Below the pieces are notes generated by a model. That model was not told the origin of the DNA and ran no database searches. It saw only the letters and a list, made by a program, of their open reading frames with translations. DNA of 7,520 bases from Planctomycetaceae bacterium. GTDB taxonomy: Bacteria > Planctomycetota > Planctomycetia > Pirellulales > Thermoguttaceae. The DNA is taken from positions 1 through 7,520 of the forward strand of contig JAIRLW010000572.1 of the NCBI GenBank assembly GCA_031259095.1. Direction: 5' to 3'. Positions 1 to 6,327 of the stretch are shown in pieces. Made by a program: the position numbers and the translations under genes. Positions within the stretch are counted from its first letter, which is position 1; every line of letters starts with the position of its first letter.

Positions 1-849
1 CGAATCGAATTGAATCAGGTAATCGGTAAGACATTGACGGTTGAGGAGTTGCTGGACGATTTTGACGCAGTGTTTATTGGAGTTGGGGCGGGATTGCCGA
101 TGTTTTTGAATGTGCCGGGCGAAGATTTGGGCGGCGTTTATTCCGCCAACGAATATCTTACCCGTTCCAATTTGATGAAAGCGTATCAATTTCCACGATA
201 TGATACGCCGATTATTCGCGGGCGCAATGTTTGTGTGATTGGCGGCGGGAATGTGGCGATGGACGCCGCACGAACCGCAATACGTTTGGGTGCGGAATCG
301 GTTAAAATAGTCTATCGCCGTTCCCGCGCCGAACTGCCCGCGCGTGCGGAAGAAATTCATCACGCCGAAGAAGAAGGAATTGAATTTCTATTTCTAACAA
401 ATCCGCAACAATATCTCGGCGACGAACACGGGAAAGTTCGGGCGATGATTTGTGATCGGATGGAATTGGGGGAACCTGATGCGTCGGGTCGAAGGCGTCC
501 GGTGAAGGTTGCGGATTCGGCGTTTGAGTTGCCGACGGACTGTGTGATTGCGGCAGCCGGAGCGTTGGCGAATCCGCTTCTGACAAAAAACACGCCCGGA
601 CTTCAACTCAATCAACGCGGTTATATCATCGCCGACAACAACGGACGTACCAGCCGTTCCCATGTTTGGGCAGGAGGTGATATTGTTACCGGTTCTGCCA
701 CGGTCATTCTTGCAATGGGTGCAGGACGCGCCGCCGCCAAAGATATAAACTCTTTTCTTCAACAACCTTCCAATTCCGAAATAGTCGGTTTGAGGTCATT
801 TATGGGAGATGAACCTATTAAAAATAAAGAACTATTTCCTACCGTGTAA
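1..849 (+). CDS. gltA: NADPH-dependent glutamate synthase small chain type flavoprotein (homotetrameric GltA/GltD family), 5' partial
   Basis: This is the C-terminal part of a glutamate synthase small-chain family oxidoreductase, which passes electrons from NAD(P)H through FAD. The frame is open to the window edge (R-I-E-L-N from base 1), so the TTG at base 10 is not the start. The family is usually about 460-490 residues, so the N-terminal Fe-S region and first FAD-binding motif lie upstream. Visible are FIGVGAGLP (about bases 73-99), a YSANEYLTR stretch, the NADPH Rossmann motif GGGNVAMDAAR (from base 241), YRRSRAELPAR (from base 313), and the second FAD motif GD..TGSATVILAMGAGRAAA (from base 676). 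These match the homotetrameric GltA type, with sulfide dehydrogenase/NfnB-like subunits as close alternatives. The usual VIVAIGQ..NP stretch reads VIAAAGALANP. About 28 residues extend past the family core. A T8 tract (884-891) follows the stop without a convincing stem. Confidence 0.88.
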   Translation, partial: RIELNQVIGKTLTVEELLDDFDAVFIGVGAGLPMFLNVPGEDLGGVYSANEYLTRSNLMKAYQFPRYDTPIIRGRNVCVIGGGNVAMDAARTAIRLGAESVKIVYRRSRAELPARAEEIHHAEEEGIEFLFLTNPQQYLGDEHGKVRAMICDRMELGEPDASGRRRPVKVADSAFELPTDCVIAAAGALANPLLTKNTPGLQLNQRGYIIADNNGRTSRSHVWAGGDIVTGSATVILAMGAGRAAAKDINSFLQQPSNSEIVGLRSFMGDEPIKNKELFPTV

Positions 850-901
850 AGTGTACCGCCGGAAGTTTATAACAGATTTGTAATTTTTTTTATTTCTGCC
901 G

Positions 902-1678
902 ATGGAATCCTCGACCGAATCAGGACTTTTTGAAAAGCGTCAACCGGTTTTTTGGAACGGTTTTGACGTGTTTTTGTTGTTTTTGCTTTGGTTGACGATG
1001 ATGTCTGTCGGGATTGGAATTGTGTTACCGATTTTTATCGGACAAGACCATTCCGCCCAACAATCACTTCAACCAGTTCAGACAACAACCGATCATCCGC
1101 TTTCGCAACTTTTAGAACACGGAAAAAAATCACCGATCATTTTATTGGTTGCTTTTTTTAGCGGAGTTCTTAGTGCGCCGTTGACGGAAGAGTTTTTGTT
1201 TCGGCTGGTTTTGCAAGGCTGGTTGACTAAAAAACTAAATCATTGGCAGTTTTCTATCATTATTGTTTCTGTTCTTTTTGCGCTCGCCCACGCCGGAAAA
1301 CGAACCGTTCAACCTGTGGATATTCAGTTTTACACCATGCTGGGAATTGGAATCATCAATTTATTCCTGTTTTGTTTTGGAATATTTTATCTGGCGACTA
1401 TTCGCGGCGTTTCTTTTGGCGAACTTGGATTGAAAGCAAACCGGATTTTCTATGATTGGGCTGTTGCGGCAGGAACATTTATTGTATCGGCTCCGTTAAT
1501 TCTGAGCGTCCATTTTTTATTGCGCAACAATTTCCCGGACAAAATAACGGATCCGATACCGCTTTTTATTTTTTCAATGATTCTTGGTTTGTTGTATTAT
1601 CGAACCGGACGGCTATTACCGTGTGTTGTGCTTCACGCTCTCCTGAATGGTTTCAGTTTTGCGGTGATTCTTCTTTGA
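902..1678 (+). CDS. CPBP family intramembrane metalloprotease with long insert between catalytic motifs
   Basis: This 258-residue, very hydrophobic protein has the three CPBP (CAAX protease and bacteriocin-processing) motifs: E96-E97-F-L-F-R101, F126-A-L-A-H130, and H245-A-L-L-N249. These normally form the metal site of a membrane protease or prenyl-protein processing enzyme. The substrate cannot be inferred. Likely membrane segments are about 21-44, 78-95, 115-130, 143-165, 184-206, 218-233 and 237-257. The 115 residues between the second and third motifs are much longer than I expect. They hold a TIRGVSFGELGLKANR stretch followed by a hydrophobic helix, which in related proteins usually precedes the EExxxR motif (see findings). 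No clear Shine-Dalgarno sequence precedes the ATG at 902. That start gives a sensible cytoplasmic N-terminus before the first membrane segment. The gene follows the flavoprotein by 52 bp and could be co-transcribed with it. Confidence 0.85.
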   Translation: MESSTESGLFEKRQPVFWNGFDVFLLFLLWLTMMSVGIGIVLPIFIGQDHSAQQSLQPVQTTTDHPLSQLLEHGKKSPIILLVAFFSGVLSAPLTEEFLFRLVLQGWLTKKLNHWQFSIIIVSVLFALAHAGKRTVQPVDIQFYTMLGIGIINLFLFCFGIFYLATIRGVSFGELGLKANRIFYDWAVAAGTFIVSAPLILSVHFLLRNNFPDKITDPIPLFIFSMILGLLYYRTGRLLPCVVLHALLNGFSFAVILL

Positions 1679-1755
1679 ACGTTCCATCGCGGCAAAGGTA
1701 AACCAATCCCTTCTAAGGAAGTTTCTACCCATGTAAAAATAATTCTACCGTTATC

Positions 1756-1784
1756 TTGAATTTCCAAGTTGATTTCCTTACAAT
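1756..1784 (+). promoter_or_regulatory. Candidate sigma70-type promoter for the GH43-like gene
   Basis: TTGAAT (1756-1761) and TACAAT (1779-1784) are separated by exactly 17 bp. They match the -35 consensus at 4 of 6 positions and the -10 consensus at 5 of 6. Transcription would begin near 1791 and leave a leader of roughly 95 nt before the ATG at 1885. This is the best promoter-like pair in the 1679-1884 spacer, but the call rests on consensus matching in AT-rich DNA. Confidence 0.35.
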
Positions 1785-1873
1785 TAAGAGCAATTGTTTG
1801 TGAGCAGGTGTTTTGAGCGGTGTTTTTTGTTTGAATTTCTGTTTTTTGTCAACGATTTTAAACCCTAAATTTT

Positions 1874-1879
1874 TGAGGA
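1874..1879 (+). promoter_or_regulatory. Ribosome binding site deciding the GH43-like start
   Basis: TGAGGA lies 5 nt before the ATG at 1885 and 8 nt before a second ATG at 1888. It favours one of these starts over the upstream TTG at 1813, which would add 24 residues before the signal peptide. It is one of the few clear Shine-Dalgarno sequences in the window. Confidence 0.6.
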
Positions 1880-1884
1880 CAAAA

Positions 1885-2847
1885 ATGATGTTTCCTTTTT
1901 CCCGTATTTTTTGTTTTTTTATTTTATTTCCGGTTTTGGTGTTACAATGTTTAGGTCAGGAGTTGAATCCGCCGCCGAAATGTTGGCTTTTTTCGTATTT
2001 TACTCAGAACGGAGAAGACGGACTTCATCTTGCGTGGAGCGCGGACGGTCAAACATGGAAACCGCTCAAAGAAGGTCAATCATTTTTTACCCCGCCGGAA
2101 AAAGTGAGTAAACTTGTTCGTGATCCGTCGATTGTTCGTGGTGCGGACGGGACATTTCATTTAGTCTGGACTGGTTCGTGGACAGGTAAAAATATTGGTT
2201 ACGCATCTTCGCGTGATTTGATCGAATGGATGAATATTCGTTCCATTCCGGTAATGGAGTATGAACCAACCACACGGAACACTTGGGCTCCTGAATTATT
2301 TTACGATGAACCTTCACAAACGTTTTACATTATCTGGTCATCGACGATTCCCGAAAAATTTCCAGAAACCGTTGCTTCCAGCGAAGGCAACGGCAATCAT
2401 CGAATGTACTACACGACAACAAAAGATTTCAAAACATTTTCCGAAACAAAAATATACTGGAATCCGAATCACAACGTGATTGACGGTTTTCTCACTAAGG
2501 ATGGCGAGCGGTATCTTTTGTTTTACAAGGATGAGACCTTGAAACCGGAAGCGAAGAAAAATATTTTACTGGCGATTGGTTCTTCGCCGACAGGACCGTT
2601 TGAAGTACAAGGAGTGATTTCGCACACAAATTGGGTTGAAGGTCCTACTGCTTTGAAAATTAACGATAAATGGTTGGTTTATTACGATTGTTACTCCAAA
2701 CATCATTTCGGCGCAGTTAAATCGAAAGATTTGAAAAACTGGCAAAATATGACGGACAAACTTTGTTTTCCGGTTCACGCGCGGCATGGTACCGCATTCG
2801 AAATTGATTCGGAAACATTAAAAAAATTGCTCGACGTAAGACCGTAA
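1885..2847 (+). CDS. Secreted glycoside hydrolase family 43-like protein (five-bladed beta-propeller)
   Basis: The product has 320 residues. It starts with a signal peptide (hydrophobic core about 9-21, probable cleavage after C-L-G near residue 24), so it acts outside the cytoplasm. The V-L-Q-C stretch is not a proper lipobox because Q precedes the Cys. Propeller repeats are visible: GLHLAWSADGQTW, GTFHLVWTGSW...IGYASSRDLIEW, NTWAPELFYDE, HRMYYTTTKDFKTF, and LVYYDCYSKHHFGAVKSKDLKNW. The expected GH43 acidic triad fits D80 in VRDPSIV (base), D200 in NVIDGF (pKa modulator) and E252 in VEGPT (acid). H301 in ARHGT fits the conserved C-terminal His. GH43 enzymes cleave arabinose-, xylose- or galactose-containing glycans, but the substrate cannot be read from sequence. 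No transporter or sugar-use gene adjoins it, and a GH117/GH32-like propeller relative is possible. Confidence 0.8.
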   Translation: MMFPFSRIFCFFILFPVLVLQCLGQELNPPPKCWLFSYFTQNGEDGLHLAWSADGQTWKPLKEGQSFFTPPEKVSKLVRDPSIVRGADGTFHLVWTGSWTGKNIGYASSRDLIEWMNIRSIPVMEYEPTTRNTWAPELFYDEPSQTFYIIWSSTIPEKFPETVASSEGNGNHRMYYTTTKDFKTFSETKIYWNPNHNVIDGFLTKDGERYLLFYKDETLKPEAKKNILLAIGSSPTGPFEVQGVISHTNWVEGPTALKINDKWLVYYDCYSKHHFGAVKSKDLKNWQNMTDKLCFPVHARHGTAFEIDSETLKKLLDVRP

Positions 2848-2971
2848 ATAAGTAACAGTCAGTGTTAATTGTTCTGATTATTACGAAATTGGAAGGGCAA
2901 TTATTGACGTTCATCATCAAGAAACGGCAAGAAAGAAGTTGCAAAAAATTTATTAGATAGTTTAGAACACA

Positions 2972-3760
2972 ATGGATATTCTTAACGAAATTATTGTTTC
3001 GCGTCAAAAGGATTACGAAACGAAAATTGTTTCCGAAACAGAATTGCGTATCCGTTATCGGGAACGTCATGATTTCCGGTCATTTCGTACGGCATTGCAA
3101 CATAAAATACAAACATCGCCGAACACGGCGGCCGTGATTGCGGAAATCAAACGCGGCAGTCCGTCCAAAGGATTATTTGCTCCCGATCTGAACCCGATTA
3201 ATTGCGCAACAGAATATGAAACCGGCGGAGCGGCATGTTTGTCCGTGTTGACCGAACCGCATTATTTTTCCGGTTCGCTGGAATACCTTATTGCGGCACG
3301 AAAAAACTGCCGTTTGCCGGTGCTGCGCAAAGATTTTATTGTTTCGGAATATCAGGTTTACGAAACGGCGTTGTATGCGGATTGTATGCTGCTGATTGCC
3401 CGATGTCTGGAAGCAGAGCAACTCAAAAATCTGTACGATCTGGCAACTTCGTTACGGATTGATGTACTGGTTGAAGTTTGCGGCGAAGAAGATATACGAA
3501 AAATTGAACCGTTCCATTTTCCGCTGATCGGTATTAACAACCGGAATCTGGCAACAATGAATGTTGATACGGAAAGCGCCGGAAAGTTCGCACGTTATTT
3601 TTCATACGATCAAACGATTGTCGCCGCCAGCGGTATTTCTTCCCGCAGTGATATTGAAATGATAATGAAATTCGGAATCCGTTCCTTTCTCATCGGAGAA
3701 AGTTTGTCGAAAAGCCGCAACCGAATTGAAACCCTACGGCAACTCGTCAATGGAAATTAA
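2972..3760 (+). CDS. trpC: Indole-3-glycerol phosphate synthase
   Basis: This cytoplasmic TIM-barrel enzyme closes CdRP to indole-3-glycerol phosphate in tryptophan synthesis. The length of 262 residues is normal for a single-domain TrpC, and no PRAI (TrpF) fusion is present. Catalytic and phosphate-binding residues are in order: E58 and K60 with S63 (AEIKRGSPSKG), K120 (LRKDFIVSEYQVYE), E168 (VLVEV), N189 (GINNRNL), S220-G221 (AASGI) and G242-E243-S244 (LIGESL). The loop usually written FGGSLE reads FSGSLE. The ATG at 2972 gives the expected N-terminus (ILNEIIVSRQKDYE), although no good Shine-Dalgarno precedes it. The gene stands alone, 124 bp after the glycosidase, with no other trp gene in view. 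A weak inverted repeat (TAACA-gtcag-TGTTA, 2853-2867) lies in the spacer upstream. Confidence 0.97.
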   Translation: MDILNEIIVSRQKDYETKIVSETELRIRYRERHDFRSFRTALQHKIQTSPNTAAVIAEIKRGSPSKGLFAPDLNPINCATEYETGGAACLSVLTEPHYFSGSLEYLIAARKNCRLPVLRKDFIVSEYQVYETALYADCMLLIARCLEAEQLKNLYDLATSLRIDVLVEVCGEEDIRKIEPFHFPLIGINNRNLATMNVDTESAGKFARYFSYDQTIVAASGISSRSDIEMIMKFGIRSFLIGESLSKSRNRIETLRQLVNGN

Positions 3761-4077
3761 ATAAGTGCGGTTTAGAATTTGTGGTTTGTAACGCAACCGG
3801 AATTTTTAGAGATGTTTATAAATATTTTTGCTGGAGAAATCAATTATGGCAGTTGCAAGTTATACAGATCAAGATTTAAGAAACGGTAATTTATTTGAAA
3901 TAAAAACCGAATTTTAAAGTGTGAGGAGTATACTATAAGACTTATTGAGATTATTCCGTCAAATGGATAAGGGGGGAAAAGTTGCCGATTACTTCGCCGG
4001 TTCCGATTGAATTGATGAGGTAAAACATGTTGAAAAAAAAAAAACGTTACAGAACCGGTGAATCGCCTATCTCTGAA
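3761..4077. other. 317-bp spacer between convergent trpC and ABC transporter
   Basis: No family-recognisable gene is present. The spacer contains a 23-codon frame with a ribosome binding site (3846-3917) and a second tiny frame at 3963-4010 (M-D-K-G-G-K-V-A-D-Y-F-A-G-S-D). It also has a 7-bp inverted repeat (CCGGTTC at 3997-4003, GAACCGG at 4052-4058) enclosing a run of 12 A residues (4033-4044). Read on the minus strand, the T12 tract lies about 33 nt past the ABC transporter stop and could help end that transcript. No GC-rich stem sits directly before it, so I do not call a terminator. Confidence 0.5.
3846..3917 (+). CDS. Possible 23-residue peptide, unrecognised
   Basis: The frame begins at an ATG preceded by GGAG (3833-3836) at a 9-nt spacing, a better ribosome binding site than most genes here have. 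It encodes M-A-V-A-S-Y-T-D-Q-D-L-R-N-G-N-L-F-E-I-K, then T-E-F and TAA. The peptide is hydrophilic, with no signal or membrane segment. It resembles the start of a longer soluble protein, so it could be the head of a decayed gene. I do not recognise it, and an open frame this short is not proof of a gene. Confidence 0.2.
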   Translation: MAVASYTDQDLRNGNLFEIKTEF

Positions 4078-5934
4078 TTACTGACGTGCGGTTTGCCATC
4101 GTTTTTGTTGGAAACGGAACGTCAGCCAGAAGATAAACCATGTTATGGTTATAAGACTAAGGAAATGAATTTGTTCTCCATAGCGTATCGTTTGATCGGG
4201 ATATCCGCGAATGTTGAGTTCGAGCATCAGCAACGCCGGACGTGAATAGCAAAAAAACGACAACCAACGGAATACTTCCATCGTCGATTTGACTTCCCAG
4301 TCCGGCGGTAACAATTCGGTTGTTTCCGCCGTTTCGGACTTTTCTGTGTTCATTATTTTTATCATCATGACCGGACGAATCCGTTCCGGCGAATCAAACG
4401 AGTCGGCGGAATTGCCGGCTGCAACCGTACTCAGCAGAATCTGAGGCATGATCAACAACGGAACCAACGCCACTGCCGCACTTTCTGTTGACGCAAGACT
4501 GGAAATCACCAACCCAAGTCCCACGCCGGCTCCGTAACAACCAAATAAAACTTCCGGTAACATGAAACCTCTCAATAAAATCATTTCATCGTTTAACGTG
4601 TCCAGACAAAAAAATCGGCAACACCAATAAAGCGTTTGCCAAAGTAAACCAATCTGAATAGAACCCAATAGGAAATAAAATAACGCTTTGCCAAGCAAAA
4701 AACAGTTCATACCAAGACCCGATAAATGTTCCTGAATATACCATTTTCGTTCGCTCACAATCCCCCGAACCGAATTGTTCATTCCAAACCAAAGAGAAAC
4801 AATAATCGAAAAAAATAGTAACGGATAAATATTGCTCTCGCTCTGCTGACTCAACACAATCAGAAAACCAAGAATCAGCGGAAGAAACAATGTCGAAATC
4901 AACAGAAAACGGTCTTTCCAAAAAATACGCAAACTTCGTTCAAAAATGTCAAACGTTTGACGCGCCGCCGGAAAACAAATGAACATGTTGTCCAGAACAC
5001 GAAAAAGAAAACGGAACACAACATAAAATAAAAAGCGGAACAATATATTGAAAAACGGAAACAGAATATGACCAACCGGTCGAAGCGTTTCCAGAAAATT
5101 TGACCCAAGATATCCGACCGGATGATTCCATTCAGATGTTTCAGAATTTCGATTCCAATAATAAATGTCGGGATCGGCTTCGAGTTTTTCAAAAAATTTT
5201 CCGTAATCTTCATTTTTTTCGTCCATTTTTTTGATCAATTGTTCGGTCGGAAGAAAATCGAGGAGTTTTCCGCATTCGGTTTCCTGACCAACAAGTTTGA
5301 TTTTATCAATTACCGCAACTTTATCAAAAAGTTTAATGTTTTCCATCACATGAGTGGAACAGAGAACGGTTGTTCCCGATTCGGCAATTCCTTTCAGTAA
5401 CAACATCAGTTTGCGTTCCATCGCGGGATCAAGTCCGGCAGCCGGTTCGTCGAGAATGAGAAAACGCGGATGACCAAGCAATGCTATCGCAATGCCAACC
5501 CGTTTACGTTGACCGCCGCTAAGTTTGAAAATTTGTTTATCCTGATGTTCTTTCAACCCGACACGAAGTAACGACAAATTAACATGATCCGAAATATCTT
5601 GAACCGAACTCTTCGGCAGCAAAAGTCTTGCGGCATACCAAACGTTTTCGCGAATAGTCAATGCCGGATATAAAGCATCGTGTTGCGGAACGTAGCGGAA
5701 CGACTTTTTATATTCCTCAAGGTGTTCGGCAATGTCCAGACCTTGATCAAAAAGTATCCGGCCGGAAGACGGTAAACCGGTTAACGATAGGATTTCAATC
5801 AACGTACTTTTTCCGCAACCGCTCGGACCAAGAATACCAACAAATTCATTAGGGCGAATCGTAAACGATATATCCTTGAGAATCTGCCGTTTTTCACGAA
5901 TAACACTGATATTTTCCAGTTGTAAGTTCATCAT
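4078..5934 (-). CDS. ABCG-like ABC transporter, fused ATP-binding and permease domains
   Basis: This 618-residue half-transporter has its ATPase first and its membrane domain second, the ABCG/White arrangement, and probably works as an inner-membrane homodimeric exporter. ATPase motifs are complete: Walker A GPSGCGKST (36-44), Q-loop Q84, signature LSGGQ (138-142), Walker B LILDEP (159-164), D-loop AGLD (166-169) and switch H195. Six membrane segments lie at about 341-361, 369-385, 408-430, 460-480, 484-503 and 590-608, with a loop of about 85 residues before the last. IVSERKWYIQEHLSGLGMN and VPLLIMPQILLSTV fit the ABC2/ABCG permease pattern. The linker contains a Phe-rich hydrophobic stretch (289-320). 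Two adjacent ATGs (5934 and 5931) are possible starts, and neither has a clear Shine-Dalgarno. The gene converges on trpC and diverges from panC. The substrate is unknown, and no FHA domain is present, unlike Rv1747-type relatives. Confidence 0.9.
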   Translation of the reverse strand: MMNLQLENISVIREKRQILKDISFTIRPNEFVGILGPSGCGKSTLIEILSLTGLPSSGRILFDQGLDIAEHLEEYKKSFRYVPQHDALYPALTIRENVWYAARLLLPKSSVQDISDHVNLSLLRVGLKEHQDKQIFKLSGGQRKRVGIAIALLGHPRFLILDEPAAGLDPAMERKLMLLLKGIAESGTTVLCSTHVMENIKLFDKVAVIDKIKLVGQETECGKLLDFLPTEQLIKKMDEKNEDYGKFFEKLEADPDIYYWNRNSETSEWNHPVGYLGSNFLETLRPVGHILFPFFNILFRFLFYVVFRFLFRVLDNMFICFPAARQTFDIFERSLRIFWKDRFLLISTLFLPLILGFLIVLSQQSESNIYPLLFFSIIVSLWFGMNNSVRGIVSERKWYIQEHLSGLGMNCFLLGKALFYFLLGSIQIGLLWQTLYWCCRFFCLDTLNDEMILLRGFMLPEVLFGCYGAGVGLGLVISSLASTESAAVALVPLLIMPQILLSTVAAGNSADSFDSPERIRPVMMIKIMNTEKSETAETTELLPPDWEVKSTMEVFRWLSFFCYSRPALLMLELNIRGYPDQTIRYGEQIHFLSLITITWFIFWLTFRFQQKRWQTARQ

Positions 5935-6043
5935 TCGTTCTTGTTGTTTGCGGATTTACCGATATAATTTTAGTTGATAGTGGAGAGTGGATAGTGGAGA
6001 GTAACCCAAACGATTGACGTTTATTTTCAATAGTGATTTTTTT

Positions 6044-6127
6044 CCTCGTCCCTAACGGGACGAGGCAATGTTTCGCCGAAACATCGCATGAATCAGAGCC
6101 GACGCGACATTTTGGCAAAACGCCGTC
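6044..6127. repeat. Cluster of three hairpins in the repeat island
   Basis: The first hairpin has a perfect 9-bp stem, CCTCGTCCC (6044-6052) with GGGACGAGG (6057-6065), and loop TAAC. The second pairs ATGTTTC (6068-6074) with GAAACAT (6078-6084) around loop GCC. The third is imperfect, with outer GACG (6101-6104) and CGTC (6124-6127) and inner TTTTG/CAAAA. T residues precede the first hairpin on the plus strand instead of following it, so it does not look like an intrinsic terminator for either neighbour. Confidence 0.6.
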
Positions 6128-6140
6128 TATCTCTCTTGCC

Positions 6141-6218
6141 GCCCTTTCAGGGCTATGTTTTTATTATTCGTTACCCGCCCCGTTGGGGCGGGCTATAATC
6201 CAACAGCCCTTTCAGGGC
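6141..6218. repeat. REP-like module P1-P2-P1 (three hairpins)
   Basis: P1 is the 13-mer GCCCTTTCAGGGC (6141-6153 and again 6206-6218), with a 5-bp stem and loop TTC. P2 between them is CCCGCCCC (6174-6181) paired with GGGGCGGG (6185-6192) around loop GTT. Spacers are 20 bp and 13 bp. The same arrangement occurs inverted at 7452-7520, which shows that this is a dispersed repeat family. Such modules are typically REP-like elements; mobilisation by a RAYT transposase is inference, because none lies in the window. Confidence 0.7.
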
Positions 6219-6241
6219 GTAAGGAAAACACCATTTCCTAC

Positions 6242-6318
6242 ACTATTAACTATTCACTATTAACTATTAACTACTAACTATTCACTCTCCACTATCAACT
6301 CTCCACTATCAACTACTT
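6242..6318 (+). repeat. Eleven tandem heptads (ACTNNNN) before panC
   Basis: Eleven 7-bp units follow without interruption: ACTATTA, ACTATTC, ACTATTA, ACTATTA, ACTACTA, ACTATTC, ACTCTCC, ACTATCA, ACTCTCC, ACTATCA, ACTACTT. Every unit begins with ACT. The last four full ACTCTCC/ACTATCA units form the right arm of the inverted repeat. The array ends 9 bp before the panC ATG. Four inverted heptads plus a 4-bp remnant form the opposite arm at 5971-6002. Arrays of this kind expand and contract by slippage. Confidence 0.85.
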
Positions 6319-6327
6319 CAATATATC

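Larger units (their letters stand above)
5971..6315. repeat. 345-bp element bounded by 32-bp inverted repeats, MITE-like or REP island
   Basis: The left arm (5971-6002), read as reverse complement, and the right arm (6284-6315) agree at 31 of 32 bases. Each consists of heptads of the ACTCTCC/ACTATCA type ending in ACTA. The 281 bp between the arms hold six hairpins and no credible gene. An imperfect extension (GATATA at 5961-5966 versus TATATC at 6322-6327) lies just outside. No clear target-site duplication is seen. The element fills nearly all of the 393-bp spacer (5935-6327) between the divergent ABC transporter and panC genes, so any promoter for either must lie in it or in the few bases beside it. 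It could be a non-autonomous mobile element or simply a repeat-rich spacer with palindromic ends. Confidence 0.6.

Noticed and set aside
302..765. Minus-strand open frames opposite the glutamate synthase-like gene
   Set aside because: They overlap one another antisense to a well-conserved coding region and carry no recognisable motif, as expected from codon bias on the other strand.
1813..1884. Upstream TTG start for the GH43-like gene adding 24 residues
   Set aside because: The signal peptide begins at the ATG at 1885, which has a well-placed TGAGGA, and the extra residues would precede the signal peptide without adding family similarity.
2904..2964. Promoter for trpC starting from TTGACG at 2904-2909
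   Set aside because: No acceptable -10 hexamer lies 16-18 bp downstream, and the A/T-rich words near 2952 are too far away.
4033..4058. Intrinsic terminator for the ABC transporter at the T12 tract (minus strand)
   Set aside because: No compact GC-rich stem directly precedes the tract. The only inverted repeat nearby encloses it in a 48-nt loop.
4027..4245. Plus-strand 72-codon frame with TGAGG 6 nt before its ATG
   Set aside because: Most of it is antisense to the 3' end of the ABC transporter, it begins with the A12 run, and its translation looks like a shadow of the opposite gene.
6033..6263. Plus-strand 76-codon open frame through the repeat island
   Set aside because: It is made almost entirely of hairpin modules and heptads, has no ribosome site, and shows no protein-like pattern. 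Repeats of this type often give false hypothetical proteins.
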